The notes: a model not told the origin generated them from the sequence alone. 64,000 nucleotides of DNA from Todiramphus chloris collaris (GCA_025345505.1 JANVCC010000261.1:1094215-1158214), one strand, 5' to 3'. Positions 1 to 12,867 are shown, counted from the stretch's first letter. Translations and numbers: made by a program.

Positions 1-995
1 TCACATGAAAATTCAGCTTGGGAGCAGTTCTGCATGCATTCACATGCCAGTAATATTTGAGAGAAAATAAATTTTTACTAAAAAGCATTTTAATTCTAAA
101 AGCAATGCATTTGGAATACAAAAGAGGAGCAAACTTATACAAGTGCAAACCTGGGCACTCCCTGTTCTGACAATGAATTTCCATTAATAGTGAAGGATTT
201 AACAAACATAAGCATACACAGAAAGAAATCACCTTGTCCTTCAACATAAATATTTGAAGAATGTAAGGCTGTGAATGGGCTCATCACTGAGTTTAACTCC
301 CTTAATTCAAACTATTTTATGCAGTCTTAGCCTATGATGTGAATGTGCTCAGAAAAACACTTATATGAGAATCCAAAGTCAAATTTCAAGTATTTTCACA
401 GGCATGTGTTGCATTCATCTCTAACAATACTACCTTTTTTTTTTCCTCTCCTTTTCTGAATACTACAAAAACCAAATATTATATTTGAACACACTTCTGG
501 CAAACAAGGGTTGTGGACTCTCACCTAAAACCCACAGTTCAAAAGCCATGCTTTCTTTTGGGGGGGTTGTATCCCTTCCACCAACCCGACTTTTCTAATT
601 AGCTGGCAGTGATTGCATGCAGTGTTCCAGTGTAGAATATGGACCAGTCATTGTTTGAAAACCACCTGTTAAGCAGGGGGCTTCATGAAGAGGGTCAACA
701 AATAATTTCATGTTATGGGAAAAAATTATTCCCTTTTCACAAAGATTTCCTAGCAGGAAGATGTCATCAGATTATTAAAACTGAGTACCCTGCTTCCCAT
801 ATCAGGTTTCTTACTGTCTTTTTCTGCTTTGACTATCAGGATGACAGAGCTCTCAACTGCAAAAGCTATAGTGGCTGATGGAGCCCAACGAGATGTGAAA
901 GACACCAAGCTGCCCACAGCAGAACCCTGACTTCAGCTCCCAGCAACTTCAGGAAGAAGGAATTGCCCCCACTTCACCACAGAAATACCACTATG

Positions 996-1040
996 TTTAG
1001 TTTAGTTTAGTTTAGTCTAGTCTAGTTTAGTTTAGTTTAT
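996..1040. repeat. (TTTAG)n microsatellite
   Basis: Nine pentamer units, mostly TTTAG with two TCTAG variants in the middle and a final TTTAT. It sits about 45 bp before a CR1 3' remnant. Confidence 0.9.
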
Positions 1041-1085
1041 TCCTTTCTTACAGGCTGGCAGTTCAACAGTTTTGTCTGTATATAG

Positions 1086-1146
1086 AATGGGTTTCGTTTA
1101 ACTCGATGATCTTCGGAGGTCCCTTCCAAGCCCTAACATTCTGTCA
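1086..1146 (+). mobile_element. CR1 LINE, short 3' end remnant
   Basis: The segment reads like the last 60 bases of a CR1: a GATGATCTTCGGAGGTCCCT-type block, then TTCCAAGCCCTAACATTCTG. Only the 3' UTR end is present, the usual result of strong 5' truncation. Confidence 0.7.
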
Positions 1147-4100
1147 TCCAGTGAAATCAAAGAATGGCGAGTAACTGTAAAGTGCGTTAAACTTCAAACT
1201 AACAATCCCAGGCACTCAACAGAGACCCCCACCAGCACAGCTCCACTGATGACAGTAGTTGCTTCGGATTTACAGGCATGTGGGATCAGAAGCAGACCTG
1301 GGCTGGTTGAATTCTGCCGTGTGACGCAGTCTTGCCATGGGTAACCAGGAGCAAGAGGTGAATTGGCAGCTAAGGGGGCAGGTCCACTCCTTGGGAAGGT
1401 GGGAACAATAAACCTTTCCAACTGCAGTGGAGAAAGGGTTAATGTCTCCATAGCCATATTAACTTGTTTTCATTTCTTTTTTTCTTTCCTTTTTTTTTGT
1501 TTTGTTTTCATTCCTTTCTAATGCTGTTGTTCATGTTCAGATTCCATTTTTAATATTTTTAATTCAGTTTTAATATCCTCCACAGGAATTTCAAAACAAT
1601 CTACTCTTTAAAACTTAATTGTAGCATTTGTTATTCCATAAAAATACATTTTACATTTTCAGATCCAATTTTATGAAGTAATTGGATAATAAATGAATAA
1701 TGAGAACAACAAGACTCTTATTAACTTTTTAGTCATTAAACTGACTTAACATTTTAGAAAGAACAATAACTTTTCCAGTAACGTTCCAGAATAGTGGTTA
1801 TAATTATAATGCACCCAAACAAACGTATCAAACGACGCTGTCTTTCTTGGACAGTAGGATGGAAATTTGTCATTATTTACATTTTCCCCGCGCAGCACAA
1901 CTTGCCAGTGCTTCTCTGCAAGAAGGAACCGAGCCCCCTCCCGCTGGAAGGATCACAAACAATTATCTGAGCATTAATAAGGATGATCACTCAGCAGAGC
2001 TGCCATTAGTCCCCCTGCAGTGAAGCTCCTTCTCCTGAGCAGGACGTCGGTCAGTGTTCCAGGTGCCGAGTCTGGGTCCAGCCCGGGACACAGCTGGTAG
2101 ATCTGAACCCCCCACCCCTTTCCAGGTCTGGAGGAAGGGCCCATAAAAGCTGAGGAGATGCCACCAGCTCAGCTGTCAGCAGTGCTTCGGCATGTGTCTA
2201 CCACAGCCTATTGTGGTGGGTCCTGGCTGGGACCTGGAGAGCCTCCTCTGATGCAGAGCAGAGCAGCCCTGCCTGGGAGTGGCTGACACCACTTCAGGTA
2301 CCTGCAGAACTGTCCAGGGGTGGGACCTGGGAAGGTGCTGCGGAGTGATTACAGTCCAGCCCTTAATATTGTCCAAAGTACCACTTTGGCACCTCACACC
2401 TCTTCACAACTTCTTGAGGCCTGTCGATCCATCATCCTGACCACCTAACCCTCTGTCCTGCTGGCCAGAAAATCCAGGTGCCACCTGGACAGTGGGAGAG
2501 TTGAAGGGCACTGCGAAGGCTTCCAATTATTTGTAACAAAATGTAAGTGGGTGCTCTGATGATGTGTTGACTAAACTTTTCCTGTCGCCTAATCAGCTGG
2601 AAATCTATCAGTGCAAAATATCTTCTGGCTGAGTAAGAGCTGTTTTTCAGCCCCCTCAAAAAGCCCAGGAGGACTGGGCTTCAGCCTTGTTTCTCAGCCC
2701 AGTTCTCACCCCCCACGCTGCCAATGCTGCTCAAGGAGGAGGCTTTCCGTGTGCTCTAACCCTTCATCACAGCAGCAGGGCCTTGGAAGCCATGCAGGAT
2801 TTCATTTTAAACACTTCTTCCCCACAGTTCCAAACCTGCCCCTGATACAATAAGCGATGCATGACCATGGGGTTTCTTGAGCAGCACGGCGTCCACTGCT
2901 CACGGCTCCGGCAACACAAACTTCAGAGGAGAAGTTTGATTTCAGCGGGAGAAAAGAGCAGAGGTCTGATGGCAGAGAGCAGGACTTTGGTTTGTAACAT
3001 CACGTAAATGCAATTTATCTCTTTTTTTTAAGAGGAACAGTTGCCCATGGGCTTTTCCATTCAAGCGTAGGTGTAGAAGGTGGAAAATCAAGAGACAAAA
3101 AAGGACAGGTGACAACAATCTTGGCCCAGGACTATTGTGTTCAGCCCAGCTCTGCTGCCCCAGCCACAACACTTGGAGGAAGTGCCACACAAACAGAGGA
3201 AGCAGCATTCGAGCCGAGAAGGATTTAGTAACTGCATTACTACGCTCTCAGCACTGATGCCTGCAGAAGATAAAACCTGGGAAAAGACCTCGGGTTCCTA
3301 CTCTTTATTGTTGCTGCCTGGGATTTAACTTGTATGTCTGAACTATGTACATATTTCACTGATTTAGGTGGGGCACCATGAGCGTATTTATACGGGCCGA
3401 GACAGTGACAGGACTGCTGATGTTTACAGTAACAGGTTAGAGAGACTTTGCCAAAGCATTCTTAGCTTTTGAAATGATTGGTCCGACCCAACCCCCTTCC
3501 CCCTCTCCATTGTTATTTTGTCTGCTGGATTTACGGAAGAAGGAAATGGTAAATTACAAGAAAAAAATAGCATTTATCTTGCCAGGACGTGTTGCTTTGA
3601 ACTTGGATGATATTAACATATCAATCAGATTCAGCGATACGTTAAACAAGGTTGCCCCTGGTTTATGATTCATTGAAGCTGGAAGTTTAACTGTGGCTTT
3701 GAATGTGTAGTGGGCAAGGAGCTTAAATCCACCAGTCGAAATCCTTCCCGTGGACACGTAGCACTGTCACTGAGCACGGGATGCCATTTCTTTTATCTGA
3801 CTTACACTGACCTAAAATAAAGCCTAGTTTACAATTTAGTTCGGACTGAAAGTTTGCCTAGATGAAGCTCTTTCTATACAGCGATTATGGCTGAAAATCC
3901 TTGAAGGAGGAAAGCACAGAACAGGGAATATAATGTCAGACTGCAAACACTCTGTCTGGAGTGGGTTGTAAGAGGAAACATTTTGGGATGGCATTTCCAG
4001 TTTCCAATCAAAGCTTGGCCAATTAGATGGAAATTGAGTTTAGAAAGGAAACATTAACTACAGTTTGATACAGAAGCTAATTCCAAAATTTCATGAGGCT

Positions 4101-7100
4101 TCAAAGATTTGCCTGCTCCACTCTGCCGTTTCCTGATTATGGAATATTCATTATTTCACAGTAAGTCTTCAGGCTTGGGACAGCTTAATTTAACTTAACT
4201 ACCTTGCTTCCTTTGAGGATGACTAGAAACTTGTTATTTAAGTATTAAATGGCTGTACTGAATTGTATAGTGATTTGAACTGGACTGCATTGGATTCACC
4301 ACATAAAGAAGCATGCCGTGCACTAACCTATTGGCTACAAGGAACAGAAAAATGGAAAAGCAAAAGAGTAAATCCCACAGGTAGTAGCTTGGAAAGAAGT
4401 CTTACCCTTTTTCTTCTTGCCTCTTTAAAAAGGAAATAAAACAGATACCAAAAAGAAGAAATATGTACAAATAATATTTAGTCTCCCTTGTTTCTACTTT
4501 CAAAATGACGTATTTGCTAGCGTATGTAAGCCAACAGTGAAAACAGATATTGCTAAATAAATAATATAACAACCAAGTAAATAATTTAAAAAAACAATAG
4601 CAATGCCCCAAAGGTAAATGAATCCTCAGGGCTTTAAACAAATATAAACAAGTATAATTGAACTCAAAACTGTAATTTTTTTTTTCTCAAGGAGTTGTAA
4701 GCTGAGAGCTACAGTGAAATCTTGACGCACTCATAACCAAAGCATCCACTATAAATAAGCTGCACACTCATTATTGTTTGGAAAATGAAATCAGACCTGG
4801 GAAAAGTACTCCTACTTACTATTTTTAAACACAGTGAAACTCTACAGTTAATCAGCAGACAGACTTCACAACTACATTTTTAATACTCAGACTTACTAGC
4901 CACATTTGACGCAATTAACTTTTGCATTCATGGAGTATTGCAAATGAATAGAAAGGAAGTTACAGCTCAAAAATAGGGATGCTGTAAGTTCAAAGCCCAG
5001 GATCACAGCGCCGTAATAATTCTCTGGAAGTGAAGAGAGAAGAAAACCCCAAACATTCAGATTTAAGAAAACAAGTAGCTACAGAAAATGAGCTCCTGTT
5101 TCCTGTTGCTTTGTGTCTTGTGGTTGAATTATCCTGTGTCTAATAAGATGCAAACTCTGATTGAAACCTTTATTGTGGTTGAGGCATTTATCAGTTCCTT
5201 TTTTTTCCATATTTGGATTTTCTGATGTCCAGTAATAATGTTTTTCTCACAGTGAAGTCTTTCCCTCAGCAGAAAAATAAGTCAGGCTCCTCAACTCTGC
5301 TCAGCTACTATTTTTCATTAAACAAAAGACAAATTAATGTCAAGTCTCATTCATCAAATAGACTGAAATTGGTCAGCAAATTCAAAAGTTAGAGAGGACT
5401 GAAAGATAGGCATGCAGGCAGCATGATGCTAATGTGCATTTCAGTACTAAAACAGGTTAAGGGTGCAAATATCTTGCGTGCACTTGCTTTTGTTCCAGAC
5501 CAAGTCTTCCCTTTCTAAAGAGCAAGATTTTTCCCTCGTATGCCAATTTGCATCCAGGCTGTGTATAGACAAGGTGTGGGTTCTTTTCATAAGTAACAAA
5601 ATCTGTAGTAACAGCAGAAGAAGGCACAGGCAGGTCGAGAGAGGAGAGCTAAAGATGCGTGCAAGTGCTAATCAGTGCTGGTCGCTCTGGTAGTGAGGTA
5701 AAGCAGACATTTTTTTATAAGATATTATGATGTGCTTTACTGGCAGCAGGAAACCAGTGCTTTGAGAGGAACAGAGTACTGGGCTGGTGGTTTACACACA
5801 GTATGCAAAGCTTTTGTTTTCTCTGCGTGAACACTGAGAGCTACCTCTGAACCAACACCACTGCAGGGCAGCAAAGGCACTGCCCCTCCTACTCTCCTCT
5901 CTGCCAGCTCATCCCGAGGGTGAATATGGATTTATGTTGAATGTAGATGAGGCCTCAAAGACCTTCCATGACAAGCTAAGGCAACATCAGGGCCTTATTT
6001 GCACACTTAAATGAAAATTTAGTCTGTGCTTTAAAAACTGAAGTAATCTGATGAATTGAAAGATGCATTTCAAGTGGTGAGACAAACTTTTACAACAGGG
6101 AAGGATCAGCAAGCCTGTAAGGATATGTCTTTGCCACAAGAGTTTCTACAATTAACTGAGTCTAGAAGATTTTGGCTATGTTCCCCAGAAAAAGCACTAG
6201 AGGTCATGCATATTGCAGCTATAGCTTACCTCAGCCAGTAAAACCAATTATCCTTCACATGCCTCCCTTCATTTTTTTCCTTGGGAGGCCATTTCTTCTT
6301 GGACTGTTGGCTCATGGCATCTGGCTGGGAGCTAGGAATATATCTGAAAGTCCTTAAGGTGAGTCCTTAAGTCACAATTAGCTTATACAGGGATGCAGAA
6401 GTAGCCCAGAAGAAACAAAAAGCTCCAGTCGTTAGCTGAACTCTGGTGACACCATTTTTCCATCCAGCCTTCTCTGACAAGGAATTGAATGAGTAAAGGA
6501 AAGTCTGCCACAACAAGTTTGAAACCCAGGGACCCAAGGTTAGACTGTCCTCCTGAGTGTGGGAAGCATTTGCATGTAGGCATGCAAGTCATCTCTCCAA
6601 GGAATCTCAGGTGGCACTTGGGTCTCCATTCAGGAACCTCTGAGGAACGTCTGTTATGGCATTTGATCCTTTCTGAGATAACCACATCTTCTGGTATCTC
6701 CACCAGAGGAGAGCAAATGGGATATTTAAATATCACCTACTTAATCTACCTACTACTTAGCCCAACTGGACCAAGAAAGGTCATAAATGAAAATTAAACT
6801 TTTCACGTAGTCCCCGATGAGTTTTTGAAGCCAGTTCTTGGAAATGAGCACCCAAAGCACTGTGCTTTTCATGTTTTGTCAGCAAAGAACCAGTAAGTAC
6901 TGATGCCAACCCCCACAGGCTTTGATGGTTGTCATTTAACTGGAAGCCCTTACCTCTTTTCCCCTGCTTGGTTCACCTGGACTACCCAAGCCATGAGCGG
7001 AATCAGTCAGCTCAAATTTTCCATGTAATTCATCCAAGATTTTAATTACCAGCCAGACCAAACAGCAAAAGGTTCAGGCAACACACAATCCACTTGGGAA

Positions 7101-7230
7101 TTTATCATCTGCCTTGCTCAAAAAGTATAGGCAAAACCACACTATTTAACAGGTTTCAAAAAGAGAAGGAGGATGGAAAACAGTAAGCATTACTTTTGGT
7201 TCTAGGTTTTGCTTCTAACATTCTTGGGCC

Positions 7231-7533
7231 TCCAGGAAAGCTGGAGAGGGACTTGATATAAGGGCATGTGGTGACAGGACAAAGGCAATGGCTTTAAATT
7301 AGAGCAGGGGAGATTTAGATTGGACATTAGGAAGAAGCTCTTTACTCTGAGGGTGGTGAGACACTGGAACAGGTTGCCAGAGTTGTGGATGCCTCATCCC
7401 TGGAAGTGTTTAAGCCCAGGCTGGATGGGGCTGTGAGCAACCTGCTCTAGTGGGAGGGGTCCCTGCCCATGGCTGGGGGTTGGCACTGGATGAACTTTGA
7501 GGTCCCTTCCAACTCAAGCTGTTCTATGATTCC
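7231..7533 (+). mobile_element. CR1 LINE, 5'-truncated copy
   Basis: About 300 bp of CR1 3' end in plus orientation. Landmarks are the GGGGAGATTTAGATTGGACA block, AGGGTGGTGAGACACTGGAA, the GAAGTGTTTAAGCCCAGGCT block and the terminal GTTCTATGATTC. The reading frame of the reverse-transcriptase ORF tail is degraded. It has no coding capacity of its own. Confidence 0.95.
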
Positions 7534-8923
7534 AAGATATAATAATTTCTCTTGTAGCTGGTTTTTAACAGAACTACTACAGCAAACTGTAGCCTTTCAG
7601 AAGCTCAGACTGTAGCTTTGAGCCCATCCTCTGCATTTTCCCAGAGATGAGACTGACATGAACTTGATTTGTTAAGCACCCTGTGGGAAAAAATCATGTA
7701 AATGTCATGGACACAGAAGGAAGAGACAAATTAATGTAACACAGACAACTGATTTCTGATATTATTTTACGCTGCAGTGCTTGACTTGCAAGCTAAATGA
7801 TGTCGTTTTTACATGCAATTCATTAAAGAAATAAAAAAAAGAGGGAGAGGGTACTGGAAAACTTCATGAGCAGTCATCAGGTCCCAAAAACTTAGATCCA
7901 TAGCACAGCCTATGATTGTCCTAATCTGCTTGAGCATTTGGTGACACAGTAGAAGACTATTGTCTGTGTCCAGCCATGGGAGGGAGATGAGACAGATCTT
8001 ACTGAGTACATTTCAAAGCTATTTGTTAGACAGCAAATGAAAGATGAAAGTTGGGAAAGCACAGTTCAATCACAGAAGAAAAATGTATTTTCTTTTAGAA
8101 AACTCCACTGTTCTTGTTCTCCTTGGCTTCTCTCTCCATCCCCACATCTGTTCCCACTTACTCTGCCTCCATTTTCTCACTGGGAAGCATCAGACAATCT
8201 TTACTGCAGGCACAAGTATCCATTCCAAGTGTCTTCGAGGGAATACATTCTTAGTCATGCTTGTACTCTACTGGGTGTCCTTGTCTTGCACACAAGTCCG
8301 GGTCTGCATGTGTCCCAGACCTCAACTCAGCAAAATACTTCAGTGCAGACCTCATTGTATAGGGATTAAACCCCAAACCTCTGCCATACATTTAATTTTG
8401 AGTACACAAAACACTGAAGTGTAGTGCTTATCGCTGTCTTCTCCTAACCTGGGGCCTGAGACCTGCACGTGGAACTTACTTTTGACAGCGACAGGCCAAA
8501 ACTGCATGTTAATTATAATTATAATTGCAAGTAGAACACTTCTGTTTAAAAAAAAAAATAAGTATGGTGGCAATAAAGATTGTTATTTTCCCCATGCTTT
8601 TTGAACGTGAGCTAATTAATCAGGAATTTTCTTCCTTGTTTTGTCGTACACTCAAAACTCAGAGCAAGATATTACTCAAACTGGCTTGTGACTCCTGCCA
8701 GGTCTCCGTGTGTCCCTTGAAACAGGGAGAACCAGTGAGACCCTGGGGCACTGATCGTGGACAGAAAAAAACCCTTTCTCACTCTCACTCCTTCACTGAC
8801 CTTCCCCCAGGGAAGGCTCCTTACCCTCATCCCTCCAGGCAGCTCAGGTGTCCTTTACAGACAAAAAAAAGTCTGAAAAGATGACAACACCTGTATTTGT
8901 CCACTGCTTGTGGCTCAATGACC
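7534..8923. other. Intergenic DNA between CR1 copies
   Basis: No recognised gene. Several open frames of 110-140 codons cross 8,030-9,270, but they overlap each other in different frames, look like no known protein, and the last runs into CR1 sequence. Confidence 0.55.
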
Positions 8924-10010
8924 ACAGAATCACAGAATTGTCATCTCTGGAAAAGATCTCTAAGATCACCATGTTCAACTGTCAACCCCCCCAAAAAACC
9001 CAACAAAAACCCCACCTCACCATCTCACTGGAGCATGTCCTGAAGGGCCTCATCTGCCCGTTTCTGAAACACCCCCAGGGGTGGTGGCTCCACCACTTCC
9101 CTGGGCAGCCTGTTCCAGCACCTCATGACTCTTTCAGTACAGAAATTCTTCCTAACACCCAGTCTAAACCTCCCCTGGTGCTACTTCAGGCCTTTTCTTC
9201 TTGTCCTGTTGTTATTTACTGCAGAGAAGAGACCAACCCCCACCTCACTCCCACCTCCCTTCAGGGGCTGTAGAGAGCAGTGAGGTCTCCCCTCAGCCTC
9301 CTCTTCTCCAGGCTAAACAACCCCAGCTCCCTCAGCCTCTCCCCACAGGACTTGTTCTCCAGACCCCTCACCAGCTTGGCTGCCCTTCTCTGAACTCACT
9401 CCAGCCCCTCAATGTCTTTCTTGTGGTGAGGGGCCCAGAACTGGACACTGCACTCCAGGTGCCACCCCACCGGGGCCAAGTCCAGGGGCACAATCTCTGC
9501 CCTGCTCCTGCTGGCCACACCATTCCTGATCCAGGCCAGGATGGCACTGGCCTTCTTGGCCACCTGGGCACACTGCTGGCTCCTGCTCAGCCGGGTCTCC
9601 ACCAGCACCCCCAGGCCCTTTTCCTCCAGGCAGCTCTCCAGCCCCTCCTCCCCAAGCCTGGAGCGTTGCCTGGGGCTGCTGTGACCCAAGGGCAGGACCA
9701 GTACCTGGCCTTGTTAAACCTCATCCCATTGACCACAGTCCATTGACCCAACCTGTCCAGATCCCTCTGCAAAGCCTCCTACCCTCGAGCAGATTGACAC
9801 TCCCACCCAATCTGGTGTTGCCTGCAAACTTGCTGAGGAATCACTCAACCCCCTCACCTAGATCACTGATAAAGATATTGAAGAAGACCGGCCCCAGCAC
9901 TGAGCCCTGGGGGGCACCACTGGTGACTGGCCACCAACTGGATTTATCTCCATTCATTCCAACATTCCGGGCCTGGCCACCCAGCCAGTTTTTAACACAG
10001 TGAAGAGTAC
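8924..10010 (-). mobile_element. CR1 LINE, about 1.1 kb copy
   Basis: The longest CR1 in the window, in minus orientation: its 3' end is on the left (CACAGAATCACAGAATTGTC) and the truncated 5' end is near 10,010. It covers the C-terminal part of the reverse-transcriptase ORF and the 3' UTR. On the minus strand, pieces of the CR1 ORF2 tail can be read in more than one frame, so it is broken by indels. The GC-rich text explains the long ORFs on both strands here. Confidence 0.95.
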
Positions 10011-10770
10011 ACACGACTGTGGTCCGTGGGAGGAATCCAGAACTGGCAAGGTTAGGGGAACATCATAAGACCAACAGGTCGCTACGCAAAATAATGACTT
10101 CATAGGCAATGCCTGTAAGCATGAGTTGTATTAATTAATAGCAATAACCCTGTTAATAGGCAATGCCTGTAAGCATGAGTTGCATTAATTAATTGCAATA
10201 ACCCTGTTAATAGGCAATGCCTGTAAGCATGAGTTGCATTAATTAATTGCAATAACCCTGTTTCAACTACTAGGAAGATTTTTCATTCTGTTAGAAACTG
10301 CAAGTGTTCAGTGCGCAATGAAGAAGCTAAATGAAGAAAATCGTCGCTCAGGAAATCATAGCTCTGCAAGAGAAGACTGTTGCTGTTAGCTCTTATTTTT
10401 CAGGAGGAGAGGAGCTAACATAACAGGACAGGACATTTCCCACTCAGAAATCATGCAAGCTCAGGCAAGCTGGAGGACTGTGTAAAGCAGGCAGCTGTGG
10501 AGAGATGAGTAAGTCCAATCCATTTGGAGATAAAACAACCTTTTTTTTTTTCCACACAGGACAGTCTAATGTGGAAACTGCTGATGCTTCTCCTCGCACT
10601 GCTTTGTTGACATTCATTTGCTCTCTGTGTCCTTGAAACATTGAGAAGAATCAAGATTGAAAAGAAAAAGTTGTTTCTCTTGAAGAGTTCTCAAGTACTC
10701 ATGAATTGCCAAAAACCAAAAAAAAATCAAAAAAGCATTGTCAGTGCAATAAATGTCTTTGTGATATCTG
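10011..10770. other. Spacer with minisatellite
   Basis: No gene seen. It carries a 54-bp tandem repeat (listed separately) between two CR1 copies. The tract about 10,020-10,450 could belong to an unrecognised repeat or old LTR, but I see no TG...CA ends, TATA box or poly(A) signal arrangement to support that. Confidence 0.5.
10103..10264. repeat. 54-bp minisatellite, 3 copies
   Basis: Three head-to-tail units starting TAGGCAATGCCTGTAAGCAT at 10,103, 10,157 and 10,211. Units 2 and 3 are nearly identical; unit 1 differs at a few bases (GTATTAATTAATAGC in place of GCATTAATTAATTGC). The unit contains the self-complementary stretch ATTAATTAAT. Confidence 0.95.
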
Positions 10771-11465
10771 CTGAGAGCAGCCCTGCAGAGAAGGGCTTGG
10801 GGGTGCTGGTGGAGAGAGAGCTGAACATGAGCCAGCACCGTGCGCTCGCAGCCCGATCGCAGCCCCAGCTGCACCGAGAGGAGCGTGGGCAGCAGGGCAA
10901 GGGAGAGGATCCTGCCCCTCTGCTCTGCTCTGCTCTGCTCTGGGGAGACCCCCCTGCAGTGCTGGGGTCAGCTCGGGAGCCCTCAGCACAAGGACATGAA
11001 CTTATTGGAGTGGGCCAAGAGAAAGCCACAAAAATGATCATAGAGCTGGAGCACCTCTCCTACGAAGCCAAGCTGAGAGAGTTGGGTTTGTTCAGCCTGG
11101 AGAAGAGAAGGCCCCAGGAAGACCTTATAGAGGCCTTTCCTACTTAAAGAGGGCCTACAGAAAAGATGGGGACAGACTTTTGAGCAGGGCCTGTTGTGAC
11201 AGGACAAGGGGTAATGGCTTGAAACTAAAAGAGGGGAGATTTAGACTGGAGAGAAGGAAGAAATTGTTTACACTGATGGTGGTGAGACCCTGGCCCAGGT
11301 TGCCCAGAGAAGTGGTCAATGCTCCATCCCTGGAACCATTCAAGTTCAGGTTGGATGGACCTCTGAGCAACCTGATATATGTAAAGATGCCCCTGGTCAC
11401 TGGAGAGAGGTTGGACCAAATGAGCCTCGAGGATCCCTTCCAACCAAACCCGTTCTATGATTCTA
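10771..11465 (+). mobile_element. CR1 LINE, about 0.7 kb copy
   Basis: Plus-oriented CR1 with the ORF2 tail (GGGCTTGGGGGTGCTGGTGG block, GAGCTGAACATGAGCCAGCA block, then GAGAAGAGAAGGCCCCAGGA) and 3' UTR ending GTTCTATGATTCTA. A TGCTC pentamer run at about 10,919-10,940 has expanded inside it. Frames are broken; it is a dead copy. Confidence 0.95.
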
Positions 11466-11794
11466 CCATTTTCTCACAGCCCACCTCTTTTATACATTTT
11501 ACTTGGAACCAATGATTTTTGATAGTAAAATTCAACACTGTCACCATCACTACGAGAACAGCCAAAAGGGCACCTAAACCAGTACACTGTCTGTGAGGAT
11601 GGGACGCTCTGGGAGCAGGGCAAGAAGAGTCAGAATATTACAAGAGTAACGTTTCCTTCAGACACACTGTCCAGCTCAAACCATTGCAACCGTCGCACAC
11701 GAGGAACATAAGCAGCCTAACCTGCTCCTTCAGAGGTCAGCCACCCCGGACCAGCCCTGGTGAGACGCTGCTCGCCCCGGGCAGGCAGGCGGGC

Positions 11795-11883
11795 GGTGGC
11801 ACTAGGTGGCACTAGGTGGCACTGGAAGCCCTGCGCTCTGGGCGTTTTGGTGGCTCTGTTGTGCTTTCAGCGCCATCTCGCGG
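11795..11883. promoter_or_regulatory. Putative CTCF site cluster
   Basis: A 10-bp unit GGTGGCACTA is repeated three times from 11,795. The repetition creates two overlapping copies of GCACTAGGTGGCAC (11,799-11,812 and 11,809-11,822). Each matches the published CTCF core CCASYAGRKGGCRS at 13 of 14 positions. A third, opposite-strand match, CCGCGAGATGGCGC at 11,870-11,883, fits 12 of 14. Matches counted by eye. Binding is inferred, not shown. Confidence 0.45.
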
Positions 11884-12629
11884 TTTTATCCGCTTTTCCT
11901 TGGAAAGTGGTTGTGTGACCCTGTGGCTGTCACACTTTTTACGTTTTTCAGGAAGATACCTAGATATCAAAATATGATGCCATCGAGTGCTTCTGAACTG
12001 AACAGCATTGCCCCTCCTTTCTTGCTGGAGTCTGGGAAGGAGTGCAATATGCAGCGTACGTACCAGTTCTGATTTTGGGGCCAAAAACACCCATTCAGAG
12101 CGAGTTTGGCTTAGAGAAAGCTATGCGTGTGCTTTTCAGTGCCCTTTCCTCCACAGCTCTTTGGCTTCTCCTTTTTCATGCTTCCTTATGAAAACTCAAC
12201 CAAATGCATAGGACAGCCAGAGAGGCTGCCCTGGGAGGCAAGAGAATAGAGGAGACCAAACGAACAAGATAGTCTTCCAACACCCACACACACCCCAAAA
12301 CAAAGCCATCAAGAAGAGGAAGACCAAAGGACTGGCTCTTCACAATATTTCCCAAAGTCAGGCAAGTATCTAATCATCCTTCAAGATGATTACAGCCCAA
12401 GAATGCTGACCACCTTAGCAAGGGGCTTTTTCTACCCATTTCTACCCTTTTTCTACTGGTTGTTACAAAGCTGCTCATTCCTGACTCCATTCTTAGCTTG
12501 TCTGGCCTGAAATGTGTTAGCAACAAATACTATCTTACTTTATAGCCATAGGTTATTCCTCCTAGACAGAAAAGCATAATATTTGTGCATGTAAAACTCC
12601 AGCTGCTGCTTTGCCACGTCCTAGACAGC

Positions 12630-12800
12630 ATCCATTGCTGGGTTGAAGGCAGTATGCAACAGGTAGACACTNNNNNNNNNNGAAGGCAGTATGCAACAGG
12701 TAGACACTGAGCTCCCCCAAACCAGGCATCACAGCATCCATTGCTGGGCTGAAGGCAGTATGCAACAGGTAGACACTGAGCTTCCCCAAACCTGGCATCT
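12630..12800. repeat. 69-bp minisatellite interrupted by gap
   Basis: The unit containing GAAGGCAGTATGCAACAGGT recurs at 12,645, 12,682 and 12,751. The last two are 69 bp apart. The first copy is cut by ten Ns (12,672-12,681), and the 27 bases before the gap are repeated exactly right after it, so the true copy number is unknown. Confidence 0.85.
12672..12681. other. Assembly gap (10 N)
   Basis: Ten Ns inside the 69-bp minisatellite. The identical 27-bp flanks suggest unmerged contig ends or a collapsed repeat rather than a measured gap. Confidence 0.95.
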
Positions 12801-12840
12801 GTTTCACGTTTTGAAAGACTTTGGCACTACTGTAAAGGCT

Positions 12841-12867
12841 GGGGGGGGGGGGGGGGGGGGGGGGGGG
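12841..12867. repeat. Poly(G) tract, 27 G
   Basis: An uninterrupted run of 27 G on the plus strand, 40 bp after the minisatellite. Such runs can form G-quadruplexes and are also poorly sequenced, so the exact length is unreliable. Confidence 0.9.

Larger units (their letters stand above)
1..7230. other. Intergenic DNA, no gene seen
   Basis: AT-rich, stop-dense DNA on both strands with no ORF that resembles a known protein and no pair of splice sites around a conserved-looking reading frame. It contains a TTTAG repeat and a short CR1 tail (listed separately). The stretch about 1,890-2,400 is locally more GC-rich but lacks CpG enrichment or a clear coding frame. By vertebrate synteny this should be the space between the GATA6 side and RBBP8; that is inference. 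Confidence 0.6.

Noticed and set aside
9201..9746. 181-codon plus-strand ORF
   Set aside because: It is the antisense of a CR1 LINE copy; Pro/Leu-rich shadow with no product.
10020..10560. Possible old LTR around the 54-bp minisatellite
   Set aside because: No TG...CA ends, promoter box or poly(A) arrangement could be found.
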